Part shown: piece after piece, positions 25,928-36,100 of the stretch
Layout: each line of letters opens with the position of its first letter
Numbering within the stretch: position 1 is the stretch's first letter
Notes under the pieces: model-generated
Database searches by the model: none
What the model was told of the DNA's origin: nothing
The model's input: the letters and a program-made list of their open reading frames with translations, nothing else
Made by a program: the position numbers and the translations under genes
Source: Aerococcus loyolae
Lineage (GTDB): Bacteria > Bacillota > Bacilli > Lactobacillales > Aerococcaceae
DNA length: 64,000 nt
Assembly (NCBI RefSeq): GCF_002871915.2
Contig: NZ_CP126958.1
Span: 496,001-560,000, forward strand
Direction of reading: 5' to 3'

Positions 25928-26290
25928 ATGCCTGTAAAAATGGATTCTGAATATGGCGAAATTGAAATTACTAATGACGTGATTGCTAAGGTTGTGGGAA
26001 TGGCTACCACACAAAATTATGGTGTGGTCGGCATGGCCAGCAAGAACCAAATCCGTGATGGCATTTCTGAAATCTTAAAAATTGAAAATTATACCAAGGG
26101 AGTCGTTGTTCGTAGCGAGGCTGATCTGGTGATCGTTGATGTTTATATTATGGTAAACTACGGTACCAAGATCTCAGAAATTTGTCGTAACGTGCAACGC
26201 TCTGTAAAATATGATTTAGGACGGCAACTAGGCATCACTGCTAATGTAGTGAACGTCTTTGTCCAAGGCATATATACAGAGGACCAATAA
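25928..26290 (+). CDS. Asp23/Gls24-family protein (YloU-like)
   Basis: A 120-residue protein of the Asp23/DUF322 family (GEIEITNDVIAKVVGMAT at the start, VNVFVQGIY at the end). Members are abundant, often membrane-associated proteins linked to envelope homeostasis. In Firmicutes this one is regularly paired with fakA, 21 bases downstream here. The AAGGAGG ribosome binding site supports the ATG. The molecular role is not established. Confidence 0.9.
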   Translation: MPVKMDSEYGEIEITNDVIAKVVGMATTQNYGVVGMASKNQIRDGISEILKIENYTKGVVVRSEADLVIVDVYIMVNYGTKISEICRNVQRSVKYDLGRQLGITANVVNVFVQGIYTEDQ

Positions 26291-26311
26291 GCGAAGGGAG
26301 GAAGACGCTGC

Positions 26312-27979
26312 ATGAGTCAGTTAGTCATTGATGCATCAGATTTAAGAAACATGGTTGCCGTAGGTTGCGACAAGTTAAAGCAAGGAGCAGATTATGTCGA
26401 TTCTTTAAATGTCTTTCCGGTACCTGATGGGGATACAGGGACAAATATGAATCTATCCTTTTCAGCGGGATTAGGAGGAGTCGAGAAGAACAATGGGCAA
26501 AGTGTTGAAGAAGTTGCCGATGCCCTAGCTAAGGGTTTGTTAATGGGAGCACGGGGAAATTCCGGCGTAATCCTATCCCAAATCTTTAGAGGCTTTGCTA
26601 AGGGCTGTAAGGGTCTGGAAAAGTTAGATGCTAAGGCCCTAGCCAATAGCTTTGACCAGGCGGTTAAGTCGGCCTATAAGGCAGTCATGAAGCCAGTGGA
26701 AGGGACGATCTTGACCGTAGTCCGTGAGGGAGCGGAAGCCGGTCTCGTCCAAGCTGAAAAGAGTGATGATGTCATTGAGGTCATGCGCGCTGTTTCTGAA
26801 GGCGCTAACTTAGCTTTAGAGAATACCCCTAACCTGCTTCCTGTATTAAAAGAGGTTGGCGTGGTTGACTCTGGCGGTCAAGGACTGTGCTTGATCTATG
26901 CTGGCTTTTTAGAGGCCTTGACAGGTGAAGCGGTTGCTAGTTTCCATACTAATGTTGAAAACACTGACCTCACTGAATTAGCTCATGAAGAAAATTACTA
27001 TAATACTTCCCATTCCGTGTCTTCGGAAGATATCAAATTCGGTTTCTGTACCGAAATTATGGTGGCCTTAGGGCAAGGATCAGAAGACTGTGAAGACTTT
27101 GACTACGAGACTTTCCGAAATTACCTGAGTGAACGCGGGGATTCCTTATTAGTGGTTAATGATGATGAAGTGGTCAAAGTTCATGTCCACACCGAACGTC
27201 CTGGTGATGTCCTCAATTATGGGCAAAAATTTGGGACCTTAATCAAGGTGAAAGTGGACAATATGCGCCAGCAACATGAGGATATCTTGACCAATAAGGC
27301 CAAGGCAGCCCCTAAGGAAAAGCAAGCCTACAGTATTATTGCTGTTTGTGCCGGTGAAGGCGTGAGTGAACTCTTTAAAGAGGCGGGGGCTAGCTACATC
27401 ATTTCCGGTGGTCAGACCATGAATCCGTCAACAGAAGACTTTGTTAAGGCTATTGAAGCAGTTAATGCTGAAAATATCATCCTCTTGCCTAACAATAAGA
27501 ATATCTTCATGGCGGCTAAACAAGCGGCTGATGTCAGCGAAGTGCCTACCGTGGTCCTGGAAACCGAGTCGATTACCCAAGGGCTAGCGGCCTTACTCGG
27601 CTTTAACCTCAATGATGACTTAGCAAATAACGAAAGCTCCATGAAGGAAGCCTTCCATGAAGTCAAGAGTGGGCAAGTGACCCATGCGATTCGGGACACC
27701 TCGATCTCTGGGTTGACCATCCACAAGGGTGACTATATGGGCCTGGTTGAAGGCGATATTCAAGTTTGTGATACTGATAAGACTCAGGCTGCCCGTAAAA
27801 CGGTCCAGGCCTTAACCGATGAAGAAAGTGAATTAGTGACTTTAATCTATGGTGAAGATATCAGTGAAGAAGAGGCCAGCCAGTTAGCAGACCTTATCAC
27901 TGAAGATAATGATCAATTAGAAGTTGAAGTCTATAAAGGGGACCAGCCTGTCTATAGTTATTTAATTTCTGTTGAATAG
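26312..27979 (+). CDS. fakA: Fatty acid kinase catalytic subunit FakA
   Basis: FakA phosphorylates fatty acids carried by FakB, giving acyl phosphate for phospholipid synthesis by PlsX/PlsY; plsX lies 3 kb downstream. The 555-residue protein has an N-terminal DAK2-type kinase domain with NVFPVPDGDTGTNM and GARGNSGVILSQIFRG. A middle domain follows (VVDSGGQGL, then GFCTEIMV), and then a C-terminal domain. GGGAGG precedes the ATG. No fakB is in the window. Confidence 0.93.
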   Translation: MSQLVIDASDLRNMVAVGCDKLKQGADYVDSLNVFPVPDGDTGTNMNLSFSAGLGGVEKNNGQSVEEVADALAKGLLMGARGNSGVILSQIFRGFAKGCKGLEKLDAKALANSFDQAVKSAYKAVMKPVEGTILTVVREGAEAGLVQAEKSDDVIEVMRAVSEGANLALENTPNLLPVLKEVGVVDSGGQGLCLIYAGFLEALTGEAVASFHTNVENTDLTELAHEENYYNTSHSVSSEDIKFGFCTEIMVALGQGSEDCEDFDYETFRNYLSERGDSLLVVNDDEVVKVHVHTERPGDVLNYGQKFGTLIKVKVDNMRQQHEDILTNKAKAAPKEKQAYSIIAVCAGEGVSELFKEAGASYIISGGQTMNPSTEDFVKAIEAVNAENIILLPNNKNIFMAAKQAADVSEVPTVVLETESITQGLAALLGFNLNDDLANNESSMKEAFHEVKSGQVTHAIRDTSISGLTIHKGDYMGLVEGDIQVCDTDKTQAARKTVQALTDEESELVTLIYGEDISEEEASQLADLITEDNDQLEVEVYKGDQPVYSYLISVE

Positions 27980-27983
27980 TTAA

Positions 27984-28012
27984 GAAACAGGCTGTCTTGC
28001 AGTCTGTTTTCT
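27984..28012 (+). terminator. Weak terminator after fakA
   Basis: AAACAG-CTG and CAG-CTGTTTTC pair imperfectly around a short loop, with only a short T-run. Confidence 0.45.
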
Positions 28013-28034
28013 ATATTTAGAAGGGTGAAAGAAA

Positions 28035-29048
28035 ATGAGTCATATGAAAATAGGTATTTTGGATTTTATCCCTCGCGATCGTGAAATGACTGCGATCGAA
28101 TCCTTTAAAAGTGCCATGAATTTATTACAATTGGCAGATGAAAAGGGCCTGGCTCGTTACTGGTTTGCTGAACACCACAGCACTCCGGCACTCTTAGGGT
28201 CAAGCCCCCAAGTCACATTAGGCTATGCAGCGGCGATTACCGAGCATATCCGCCTGGGCACAGGTGGGGTGATGCTGGATAATTTAAGCGCCTACCAACT
28301 GGCTGAAAACTTTAAAGTTTTGGAATGCTTAGCCCCCCACCGAATTGAAGCGGGGGTAGGTTATTCTAATCCTAAGGAACAGGCTGACCAAAAGGAAATG
28401 GGGGGCTTTGACTTTAAGAATCCCAAACCCTATAAGGATGAATTAGTCGCCCTTTATGACTATATGCATGATCAACGGTCAGTCCACCAAGAGGGTAAAG
28501 CCCGGGCCATGCCAGTCTTATTTGACCATGAGATTCCTTATTATGTCATGGTAACCTCCACCCGCCATGTTCGTTATATTGCTGAACAAGGCTGGGGCAT
28601 GCTTTTTGGGCTCTTCCTTAATCCTTCTTATGAAGAATGTAAAGAAGCTATCCGCATTTATCGCAAGTATTTTAAACCTAATGGGATTAGTAATACCCCC
28701 CATGTCATGGTGTCGCTCTATGTCATTTCGGCCTATGATGAGAATGTCTTAGAAGGCTTAGAGAAGGCGGTTGATGCTTGGATACTGACCTTTAGGAGTA
28801 ACAAGCGGGCCTTGTACCAACTTTTGAGTGTGGAGGAAGCGGAATTCTATCCTTTTTCTGATGAGGAGAAGGAAACCATTGACCACTACCAAGAGGCTAA
28901 ATTAATCGCTAGCCCTAAAGAGATTCAGGCTAAATTTAGCCATTTGATGAAAGAATTAGACTGTGATGAATTCCTGGTGGTTAACCAATTATCTGGTTAT
29001 AATTATCGCCGTGACTTAATTAATATCTTAGCGGACACCGATCTTTAG
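28035..29048 (+). CDS. LLM-class (luciferase-like) flavin-dependent oxidoreductase
   Basis: A 337-residue TIM-barrel flavin monooxygenase-like protein. Family features are WFAEHHS near residue 45, the IRLGTGGVML strand and VLECLAPHRIEAGVG. It is closest to the MsnO8/YhbW-type group that uses FMNH2 from a separate reductase; the substrate is unknown. AAGGGTGA precedes the ATG. It lies 28 bases ahead of recG and is probably co-transcribed, without an obvious functional link. Confidence 0.85.
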   Translation: MSHMKIGILDFIPRDREMTAIESFKSAMNLLQLADEKGLARYWFAEHHSTPALLGSSPQVTLGYAAAITEHIRLGTGGVMLDNLSAYQLAENFKVLECLAPHRIEAGVGYSNPKEQADQKEMGGFDFKNPKPYKDELVALYDYMHDQRSVHQEGKARAMPVLFDHEIPYYVMVTSTRHVRYIAEQGWGMLFGLFLNPSYEECKEAIRIYRKYFKPNGISNTPHVMVSLYVISAYDENVLEGLEKAVDAWILTFRSNKRALYQLLSVEEAEFYPFSDEEKETIDHYQEAKLIASPKEIQAKFSHLMKELDCDEFLVVNQLSGYNYRRDLINILADTDL

Positions 29049-29075
29049 TAGCCTATAGCGGGAAGGAGTAAGCTA

Positions 29076-31115
29076 ATGACGAGTATTACTGATCCAGTCA
29101 GCGTCTTAACTGGAGTAGGCCCTAAAAAAGCAGCCCTGTTGAAGCGTTTGAAAATTGAAAGCGTTTATGACTTACTTTGTCAATTTCCTTTTCGCTATGA
29201 AGATTTATCGGTTAAAAGTATTCAGGAATTGGTCGATAATCAAAAAGCAACCCTAAAGGGCCGGGTGGTTACTGAACCGGTGGTAAATTATTTTCGGGGA
29301 CGCAAGGGCAACCGCCTGCATTTTCGTTTGCAAGTGGATCATGAAATTATCAATGTTAATTTCTTCAACCAAGCCTATCTCAAAAAGCAAATTCATAGCC
29401 AAGAGGAAATCTTGATTTATGGAACTTATGAAGCCAAGCGCCAGCAATTACTGGGGATTAAACTTATCAATTTTTCTAGTGAGGATAATGAGACCGCCTC
29501 TGTCTACCATACGACTAAGGGGCTCTCACAGTCCGCTTTAAGGCAGTTAATTAAGACGGCTCTTGACCAGTATGAAGATCAGATTCCTGAGCTTATCCCC
29601 GAAGAATTGTCAAAGCGCTATCAGTTAATTTCTCATCGCCAGGCTATCCGCTTGATGCATTTTCCCAATACTGAGTCTGATAGCCAGCAAGCCCGGCGCC
29701 AGATTAAGTACCAAGAACTCTTCCTCTATAGTCTCCGTATCCAATGGCGCAAGCTCAACCAGCGCTACCAAGAAGCGGGGGTACAAATCCACTATGACAA
29801 TGACCAATTAAAAGAATTTATCCGCTCAATTCCCTTTGAATTGACCCAAGGACAAAAAGAAGTCACTAATCAAATTTGCCGGGACCTCCTACAACCCTAT
29901 CCGATGAACCGGCTCTTGCAAGGGGACGTGGGGAGCGGAAAGACCATTGTGGCTTTGATCGCCCTAGCAGCTGCTGTATCGGCTGGCTTTCAAGGAGCCT
30001 TAATGGTGCCTACCGAAATTTTAGCTGAACAGCATTTTAAAGAGGCCCAAAGTATCTACCAAGCGACTGGGCTGCGCTGTGCCTTGTTAACCGGGTCTAC
30101 CAAGGGCAAAGAGCGCAAGCAAATCCTTGCCCAGTTGGCTCAGGGGGACCTTGACCTAATGATCGGCACCCATGCCCTCTTCCAGGAAGATGTTCACTTT
30201 AAGGACCTGGGGCTGGTCATTATCGATGAGCAGCATCGCTTTGGGGTTAAGCAGCGTCGGCAACTAATCGATAAGAATGCAGACCGCCATCCTAATGTTC
30301 TCTATATGACCGCTACCCCCATTCCTCGGACCCTAGAAATTACCTTGATGGGCGATATGGAAGTTTCCAAGTTAAAGGAACTCCCCGCTGGTCGTCAGCC
30401 GGTTAAAACCCTCTGGATAAGGCCCCAGGAGGCTAGCCAGGTCGACTATCTCTTAAAGCAGGAACTAGCTAAGGGGCGGCAAGCTTATATTATTTGTCCC
30501 CTGGTAGGAGAGTCAGAAAAAGTCGAGGCCCAAAACGCCGAAAAAATTTATGTTGATTACCAGGCCCGTTTTGGGGACCACTACCAGGTCGGCCTCCTTC
30601 ATGGGCAGTTATCTAATGAAGAAAAAGAAGCCGTCATGCAGGCCTATAGTGACAATACCATCCAGCTTCTGGTGGCCACCACTGTGGTTGAGGTGGGAGT
30701 CAATGTCCCCAATGCCAGCTTAATGGTTATTTTGGATGCCGACCACTTCGGTCTAGCTCAACTTCATCAATTACGGGGTCGGGTTGGCCGGGGCCAGGCA
30801 GCCTCTTTCTGTCTCTTGTTGGCTGACCCCCATACGGAAAACGGTAAAGAACGGATGCGAATCATGACTGAGTCTAATGATGGCTTTTATTTGAGCCAGC
30901 AAGACTTAGAATTACGGGGAGCAGGCGACTATTTTGGCACCAAGCAGAGTGGCTTACCTGAATTCCACTTAGCCGATCCGGTCGAAGATGGCGAGATTCT
31001 AGAATATAGCCGTCAGGACGCCATTCAATTTGCCCCTTATCTCATGGAAAATGTCCAGGACTATCCCTTACTAGGGTCCTGGTTGAATCAAGTGGAAGAA
31101 GAACGTCAAGCCTGA
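29076..31115 (+). CDS. recG: ATP-dependent DNA helicase RecG
   Basis: RecG remodels stalled forks and branch-migrates Holliday junctions. The 679-residue protein has an N-terminal wedge/OB domain (about 55-150), Walker A GDVGSGKTIVAL (about 287), the DEQHRFG box, MTATPIPRT and the QLRGRVGRG motif VI. AAGGAG precedes the ATG. The order recG-plsX-acpP-rnc-smc is conserved in Firmicutes. Confidence 0.96.
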   Translation: MTSITDPVSVLTGVGPKKAALLKRLKIESVYDLLCQFPFRYEDLSVKSIQELVDNQKATLKGRVVTEPVVNYFRGRKGNRLHFRLQVDHEIINVNFFNQAYLKKQIHSQEEILIYGTYEAKRQQLLGIKLINFSSEDNETASVYHTTKGLSQSALRQLIKTALDQYEDQIPELIPEELSKRYQLISHRQAIRLMHFPNTESDSQQARRQIKYQELFLYSLRIQWRKLNQRYQEAGVQIHYDNDQLKEFIRSIPFELTQGQKEVTNQICRDLLQPYPMNRLLQGDVGSGKTIVALIALAAAVSAGFQGALMVPTEILAEQHFKEAQSIYQATGLRCALLTGSTKGKERKQILAQLAQGDLDLMIGTHALFQEDVHFKDLGLVIIDEQHRFGVKQRRQLIDKNADRHPNVLYMTATPIPRTLEITLMGDMEVSKLKELPAGRQPVKTLWIRPQEASQVDYLLKQELAKGRQAYIICPLVGESEKVEAQNAEKIYVDYQARFGDHYQVGLLHGQLSNEEKEAVMQAYSDNTIQLLVATTVVEVGVNVPNASLMVILDADHFGLAQLHQLRGRVGRGQAASFCLLLADPHTENGKERMRIMTESNDGFYLSQQDLELRGAGDYFGTKQSGLPEFHLADPVEDGEILEYSRQDAIQFAPYLMENVQDYPLLGSWLNQVEEERQA

Positions 31116-31138
31116 TCTAGGCTAAAGGAGTGAAGCTC

Positions 31139-32158
31139 ATGATTAAAATTGCAGTAGATGCTATGGGTGGTGACCACGCCCCTCAAGCTATCGTGGAAGG
31201 GGCCCTGGCAGCAGTCCAGGCCTATTCCGATATTCAGATCCTGCTCTATGGGGACCAAGACAAAATCCAAGCCCTGCTTCCTGAGGGCGATTATCCTATT
31301 GAGATTGTCCATTGTTCCGAAAAAATTGCTGGTGATGATGAACCTGTCCGGGCCATCCGCCGCAAGAAGGATTCCTCTATGGTGGTTGCCGCTAAGGCGG
31401 TAAGAAAAGGACAGGCAGATGCCTTGGTCTCAGCCGGTAACACTGGGGCTCTCTTAGCAGCAGGAACCTTGTTAGTCGGGCGCATTAAAGGGATTGATCG
31501 CCCGGCCTTATTGGGAACCCTACCTAATTTAAGAGAATCAGGGGAATCCTTTGTCTTGGTAGATATGGGCGCTAATGCCGATGCCAAAGCCAAGCAACTT
31601 TGGGAGAATGCCCTGATGGGTAACCAATATGCCAAGGATGTCTTAGGTAAGAGCCAGCCACGGGTGGGACTCTTGAATAATGGTTCTGAGGATAGCAAGG
31701 GCAACAAAGTCACTAAAGAAGCCTTTGAATTACTGAGCCAAGAAGAACAGATCCACTTCATCGGTAATGTAGAATCCCGCGACATCTTAGCTGGGGTCTG
31801 TGATGTGGTGGTTAGTGATGGTTTTACCGGTAATGCCGTTTTAAAGGCCATTGAGGGGACGGCTAAAGAGATTCTTACATTAGTCAGTCACAGCCTCAAA
31901 TCAGGGAACCTCCAAACAAAACTAGGGGCCTTACTGATAAAAAATTCATTAAAGGAAACTCTAGGGCAATTTGATATTGAAAGTGTTGGTGGAGCAACCC
32001 TGTTTGGAGTTAAAGCCCCAGTGATTAAGTGTCACGGGAATGCCAGTGCCAAGACTGTTGCTGCAACCATCGGCCAGGCCCGGCAAATTGTCAAGTCAGG
32101 GACCTATGACAGTCTGGCACAACAAATCGCTAATCAGGAAAGTCAAGCAGAAGACTAG
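31139..32158 (+). CDS. plsX: Phosphate acyltransferase PlsX
   Basis: Interconverts acyl-ACP and acyl phosphate, the donor for PlsY in phospholipid synthesis; it links fakA and acpP in this window. The start MIKIAVDAMGGDHAPQ is diagnostic, followed by VSAGNTGALLA and VVVSDGFTGNA. An in-frame GTG at 31130 lies in the ribosome binding site AAAGGAG, so the ATG at 31139 is chosen (339 residues). Confidence 0.95.
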   Translation: MIKIAVDAMGGDHAPQAIVEGALAAVQAYSDIQILLYGDQDKIQALLPEGDYPIEIVHCSEKIAGDDEPVRAIRRKKDSSMVVAAKAVRKGQADALVSAGNTGALLAAGTLLVGRIKGIDRPALLGTLPNLRESGESFVLVDMGANADAKAKQLWENALMGNQYAKDVLGKSQPRVGLLNNGSEDSKGNKVTKEAFELLSQEEQIHFIGNVESRDILAGVCDVVVSDGFTGNAVLKAIEGTAKEILTLVSHSLKSGNLQTKLGALLIKNSLKETLGQFDIESVGGATLFGVKAPVIKCHGNASAKTVAATIGQARQIVKSGTYDSLAQQIANQESQAED

Positions 32159-32197
32159 GTCTTTGAAAAGAAAATGTTTTGGGAAGGAAGACCAGCT

Positions 32198-32443
32198 ATG
32201 GAAGAGAGAAAAATTTTTGATATCATTCGGGAAATGATCAGCGAACGATTTGGTTTGGAAGATGAGAAGATCGATAAAACTACCCACTTATCTAAGGACC
32301 TGGGGGCGGATTCCTTAGATATAGTGGAGCTGGTCATGACCTTAGAAGATTATTTCAAGGTTTCCATTCCCGATTCAACTGCAGACCATATTGAAACCTT
32401 AGAAGAATTAGTTGATGCCATTAGTTTGGCGAAAAAGAGTTAA
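32198..32443 (+). CDS. acpP: Acyl carrier protein
   Basis: An 81-residue acidic carrier. Ser in GADSLDIVELVMTLED receives the 4'-phosphopantetheine arm. The ATG at 32198 (MEERKIFDIIRE) is preceded by GGAAGGAAG; an upstream start at 32174 would extend the protein through that site. Its place between plsX and rnc suggests that it serves phospholipid synthesis. Confidence 0.92.
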   Translation: MEERKIFDIIREMISERFGLEDEKIDKTTHLSKDLGADSLDIVELVMTLEDYFKVSIPDSTADHIETLEELVDAISLAKKS

Positions 32444-32461
32444 TTATTAAGGAGGAAAACC

Positions 32462-33160
32462 ATGTTTCAAGCGATTAAGCAGCTTTTTAAAGAGCAATTT
32501 GATTTGGACATTCATGAAAAACGTCATTATCAAATTGCCTTTACGCATTCGTCCTATGTGAATGAAAAACGCAAAGAAAATTTAGAGGACAATGAACGGA
32601 TTGAATTTTTAGGGGATGCGGTTTTGGAGTTAACAGTCTCTAATTTTCTCTACCATTACTTTCCCCAATTACCAGAAGGCGATCTATCTCGGATTCGGGC
32701 CTTGATTGTCTGTGAGGAAAGTTTGAGTAAACGCTGTAAGGAATGTGGCTTTGACCAATACGTCCGTCTAGGGCACGGTGAAGAAGCCAATGGTGGTCGA
32801 GAACGTTCTTCCTTACTTTGTGATTTATTTGAAGCCGTTGTGGGAGCCTTATATCTTGATCTTGGGTTAGATGCTATTGAGAAGTTTTTAGAGCAAACCA
32901 TTTATCCTAAGATCGAGAGCGGTGAATTTAAGGACCACCGAGACAATAAAACCGCCCTCCAAGAAGAACTACAAAAAGATGGTCAGATTAACCTATCCTA
33001 TCGTTTATTGAAGGAATCTGGCCCCTCCCATAATAAACGCTTTGAAGTGGCGGTCTGTTTGGATGGTGAAATCATCGGTCAAGGCCAGGGGACTTCTAAG
33101 AAGCATGCTGAACAGGCGGCAGCCAAACAGGCCCTCGAGGATATACAAAAAGATAAATAA
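32462..33160 (+). CDS. rnc: Ribonuclease III
   Basis: Cleaves double-stranded RNA in rRNA precursors and structured mRNAs. The catalytic motif ERIEFLGDAVLEL is near residue 42, DLFEAVVGALYLD near 121, and a double-stranded RNA-binding domain covers about 157-230 (ending KKHAEQAAAKQALE). The 232-residue length is usual. AAGGAGG precedes the ATG. smc starts 15 bases downstream. The long hairpin repeats in this window are possible RNase III targets. Confidence 0.96.
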   Translation: MFQAIKQLFKEQFDLDIHEKRHYQIAFTHSSYVNEKRKENLEDNERIEFLGDAVLELTVSNFLYHYFPQLPEGDLSRIRALIVCEESLSKRCKECGFDQYVRLGHGEEANGGRERSSLLCDLFEAVVGALYLDLGLDAIEKFLEQTIYPKIESGEFKDHRDNKTALQEELQKDGQINLSYRLLKESGPSHNKRFEVAVCLDGEIIGQGQGTSKKHAEQAAAKQALEDIQKDK

Positions 33161-33174
33161 AGGACGGCAAGTGT

Positions 33175-36100
33175 GTGTATTTAAAAACAATTGAAATGGT
33201 CGGTTTTAAGAGCTTTGCAGAGAAAACCCGGGTCGAACTCGACCGGGGTTTTACAGCCATAGTTGGACCAAACGGTAGTGGTAAATCGAATATCACTGAA
33301 GCAGTGAAATGGGTGCTCGGTGAACAATCCGCGAAATCACTGCGGGGAAAAAGAATGGATGACGTGATTTTCTCAGGTTCACAAAGTCGGCGGCAATCCC
33401 AGTACGCCCAGGTTGCTTTAACCTTTGACAATAGTGACCGGGTTCTTGATATGGATAGTGATGAGGTCTCGGTATTGAGACGCTATACCCGTTCGGGCGA
33501 CAGTATCTATAAAATTAATGGCCAAAATTGCCGCTTAAAGGATATTACCCAGTTAATGATGGATACGGGAGTGGGAAAGGAATCCTTTTCCATTATTTCC
33601 CAAGGTAAGGTAGAAGAGATCTTTACCCAGCGGGCTGAAGAGCGGCGCGCTATCTTTGAAGAAGCTGCTGGGGTCATGAAGTATAAGAGTAAGAAACAAG
33701 AAGCTGAACGCAAGCTGGACCGGTCTCAAGAAAATTTAAATCGAATTGAAGATATCTTGTCAGAAATTGAAGGCCGCTTGGAGCCACTCAAGGAGCAAAA
33801 AGAGGCGGCTGTTTCTTACCGGGATAAGAAGCAAGAGCTCAGTCAAATTGAAATTGCCCTGACTGCTGTTCAAATTGAAACCCTCAATGAACAATGGCAA
33901 CTGGCTAAGAAAGATTTGGAAAACATTCAAGCAACTAATGATGCAAAGAAGGATCAACTTAACCAGGAAGAAACAGCTCTGGCCCAAGCCAAGGCCACGG
34001 AAGAACAGTTTGATGACCGCGTCAATGAACTCAATGACAGCTACGTGGTTAAGCTCCAGGCTGGGGAGAAATTACGTAGCCAACTGCAAATGATGGAGCA
34101 GGAGCAGCGTTTTATCCAGTCTAACCGCCAAAACCAAGAAAAAGAACAGGCAAATTTACAAGCAAAAATTGAAAAACTACAAGCGGACCTAAAAAATAAC
34201 CAGGCCCAGCTCGATGAGTACCAAGAAACTTATCAAAGCCAAGCCGATTCCTATCAATCCCTCAAGGAGCAGTTAGCCGCTTTGAGTGACTACAGCGAAG
34301 AAGATTTGGAAGACTTGCGTAACCAATACATCGCTTATTTACAGGAAGAGAGCCATTTATCTAATCAGATCCAGCAAACTGAGAAGGATATCCAACAAGG
34401 GCAAAAGAACCAAGAAAAATATGCTGAGAGAATCCGAGCTAGTCAAAAAGAGCAGGCTAAGCTGGAAGGCCAGCGGGAAAAATTGGCCCAAGAAATTAGT
34501 CAAAAAGAGCAAACTTTAAAAGACTTACTTCAAGACTATCAAGACCAAGCCCAGTCACTGAAGCAGTCCCAAACACAAGTCCAAGCGGCGACCAAGTCTA
34601 ACCAGACCCTTTATCAAAAGCTTTTGAGAAAGCAAGCTCAATTAGATTCCTTAAAGAATTTAGAGGATAATCACGAAGGCTTTTACTACGGGGTCAAAAA
34701 CGCCCTGAAGTTAAAGAGTCAAAAAAGAGGGATTTTTGGAGCCATTGCGGAATTGATCGATGTCCCTGAGGACTATACCCTGGCGGTAGAAACGGCCTTA
34801 GGGGGCAGCATGCAAAATATCGTCACCCATGATGGTCAAGTGGCCCAAGAAGTGATTGCCTACTTGAAGGCCAAGAAAGCTGGACGGGCCACTTTCTTAC
34901 CCCTGGATACCATGAAAAGTCGGCGGATCAGTGACCAGCAAGTCAGCCGAGTCCAATCAGAGCCCGCTTACATTGGTTTGTTGGTTGACCTGGTAGACTT
35001 TGACGACCAATTTCAGTCCGTCATGGAAAATGTGATGGGAAATATCATTCTAGCTGAGGACTTAACTGGGGCTCGTCGCCTATCCCAGGCTCTTAATGCT
35101 CGTTACCGGATCGTCACTCTGACCGGAGACCTCGTTAATGCGGGAGGATCCTTAACCGGGGGCGCTAATAAGCGGACCCAGACCTCCCTTCTTAGTCGTA
35201 AAAATGACATCCAAAGCTTAAGCCAAGCTATTGAATCCATGGAAGCCGCTTACCAAGAAGCGGCTAGCCGGATAGCAACCCAGCAAGAAGGCCAAGATCA
35301 GCTGACCCAGGTTTTAGAAAACTTGAAAGAAAAGGGCAGTGAAGCCCGCTATGACCTGTGCTCTAGCCAGGCCGAAAGGGAGCGCTTGACTCAGGAGCTG
35401 GAAAAATTGGCTAAGGAAGTTCAAGGCCAAGACTATGAGAAAAATCTCAGCCAAGAGGATGTTAAGCAGAGTCAGGAAGACTTGGCAGCCAGCCAGGAAA
35501 AACTGACCCACCTACAAGAAAAAATTCAAGCAGCCAAGGCTAAGATCGATGCCCGTTTACTTTCTGATGAAGAAAAAGGCCAACAAAAAGCCCAATTGCA
35601 AGACGAGTTTCAAGAGATTGCGACTGACTTTGCGGTCACCAAGGAGCAAGTTAAGCAGGCTAAGGACCGAAAAACTAGCTTATCCGCAGAGCTCGCTGAC
35701 CAGGAAAAATCCTATCAAGACCTTGCTAACTTATTAAGCCAAGCTCTGACCAATGATAGCGACCAGGAGGAGAAGAAAAAGCATTTAGAGACTCAATTAC
35801 AAAGCTTCCAAAAGCAAAGTAAAGATATCCAGTCTCAGTTAAAAACAGCCAAAGAAGAACGCCAGGTAGCTAGTCAAAAGGTTGAGGCTGCCAATCAAAT
35901 GATTAGTCAACTGAACTCAGAAATTCAAAGCAACTTACAAAGGATTGCTAAGTTAGAGGCCAGTGCCAGTCGCTATGAGGTCTCAATCGATAATCACCTG
36001 GAACAGTTGAGTGAATCATACGGTTTGACCTATGAACGGGCGCGGGCAGAAAGTCAGTTAACCATGTCGATTGACCAAGCCTCCAACCGGGTCAAGCAAT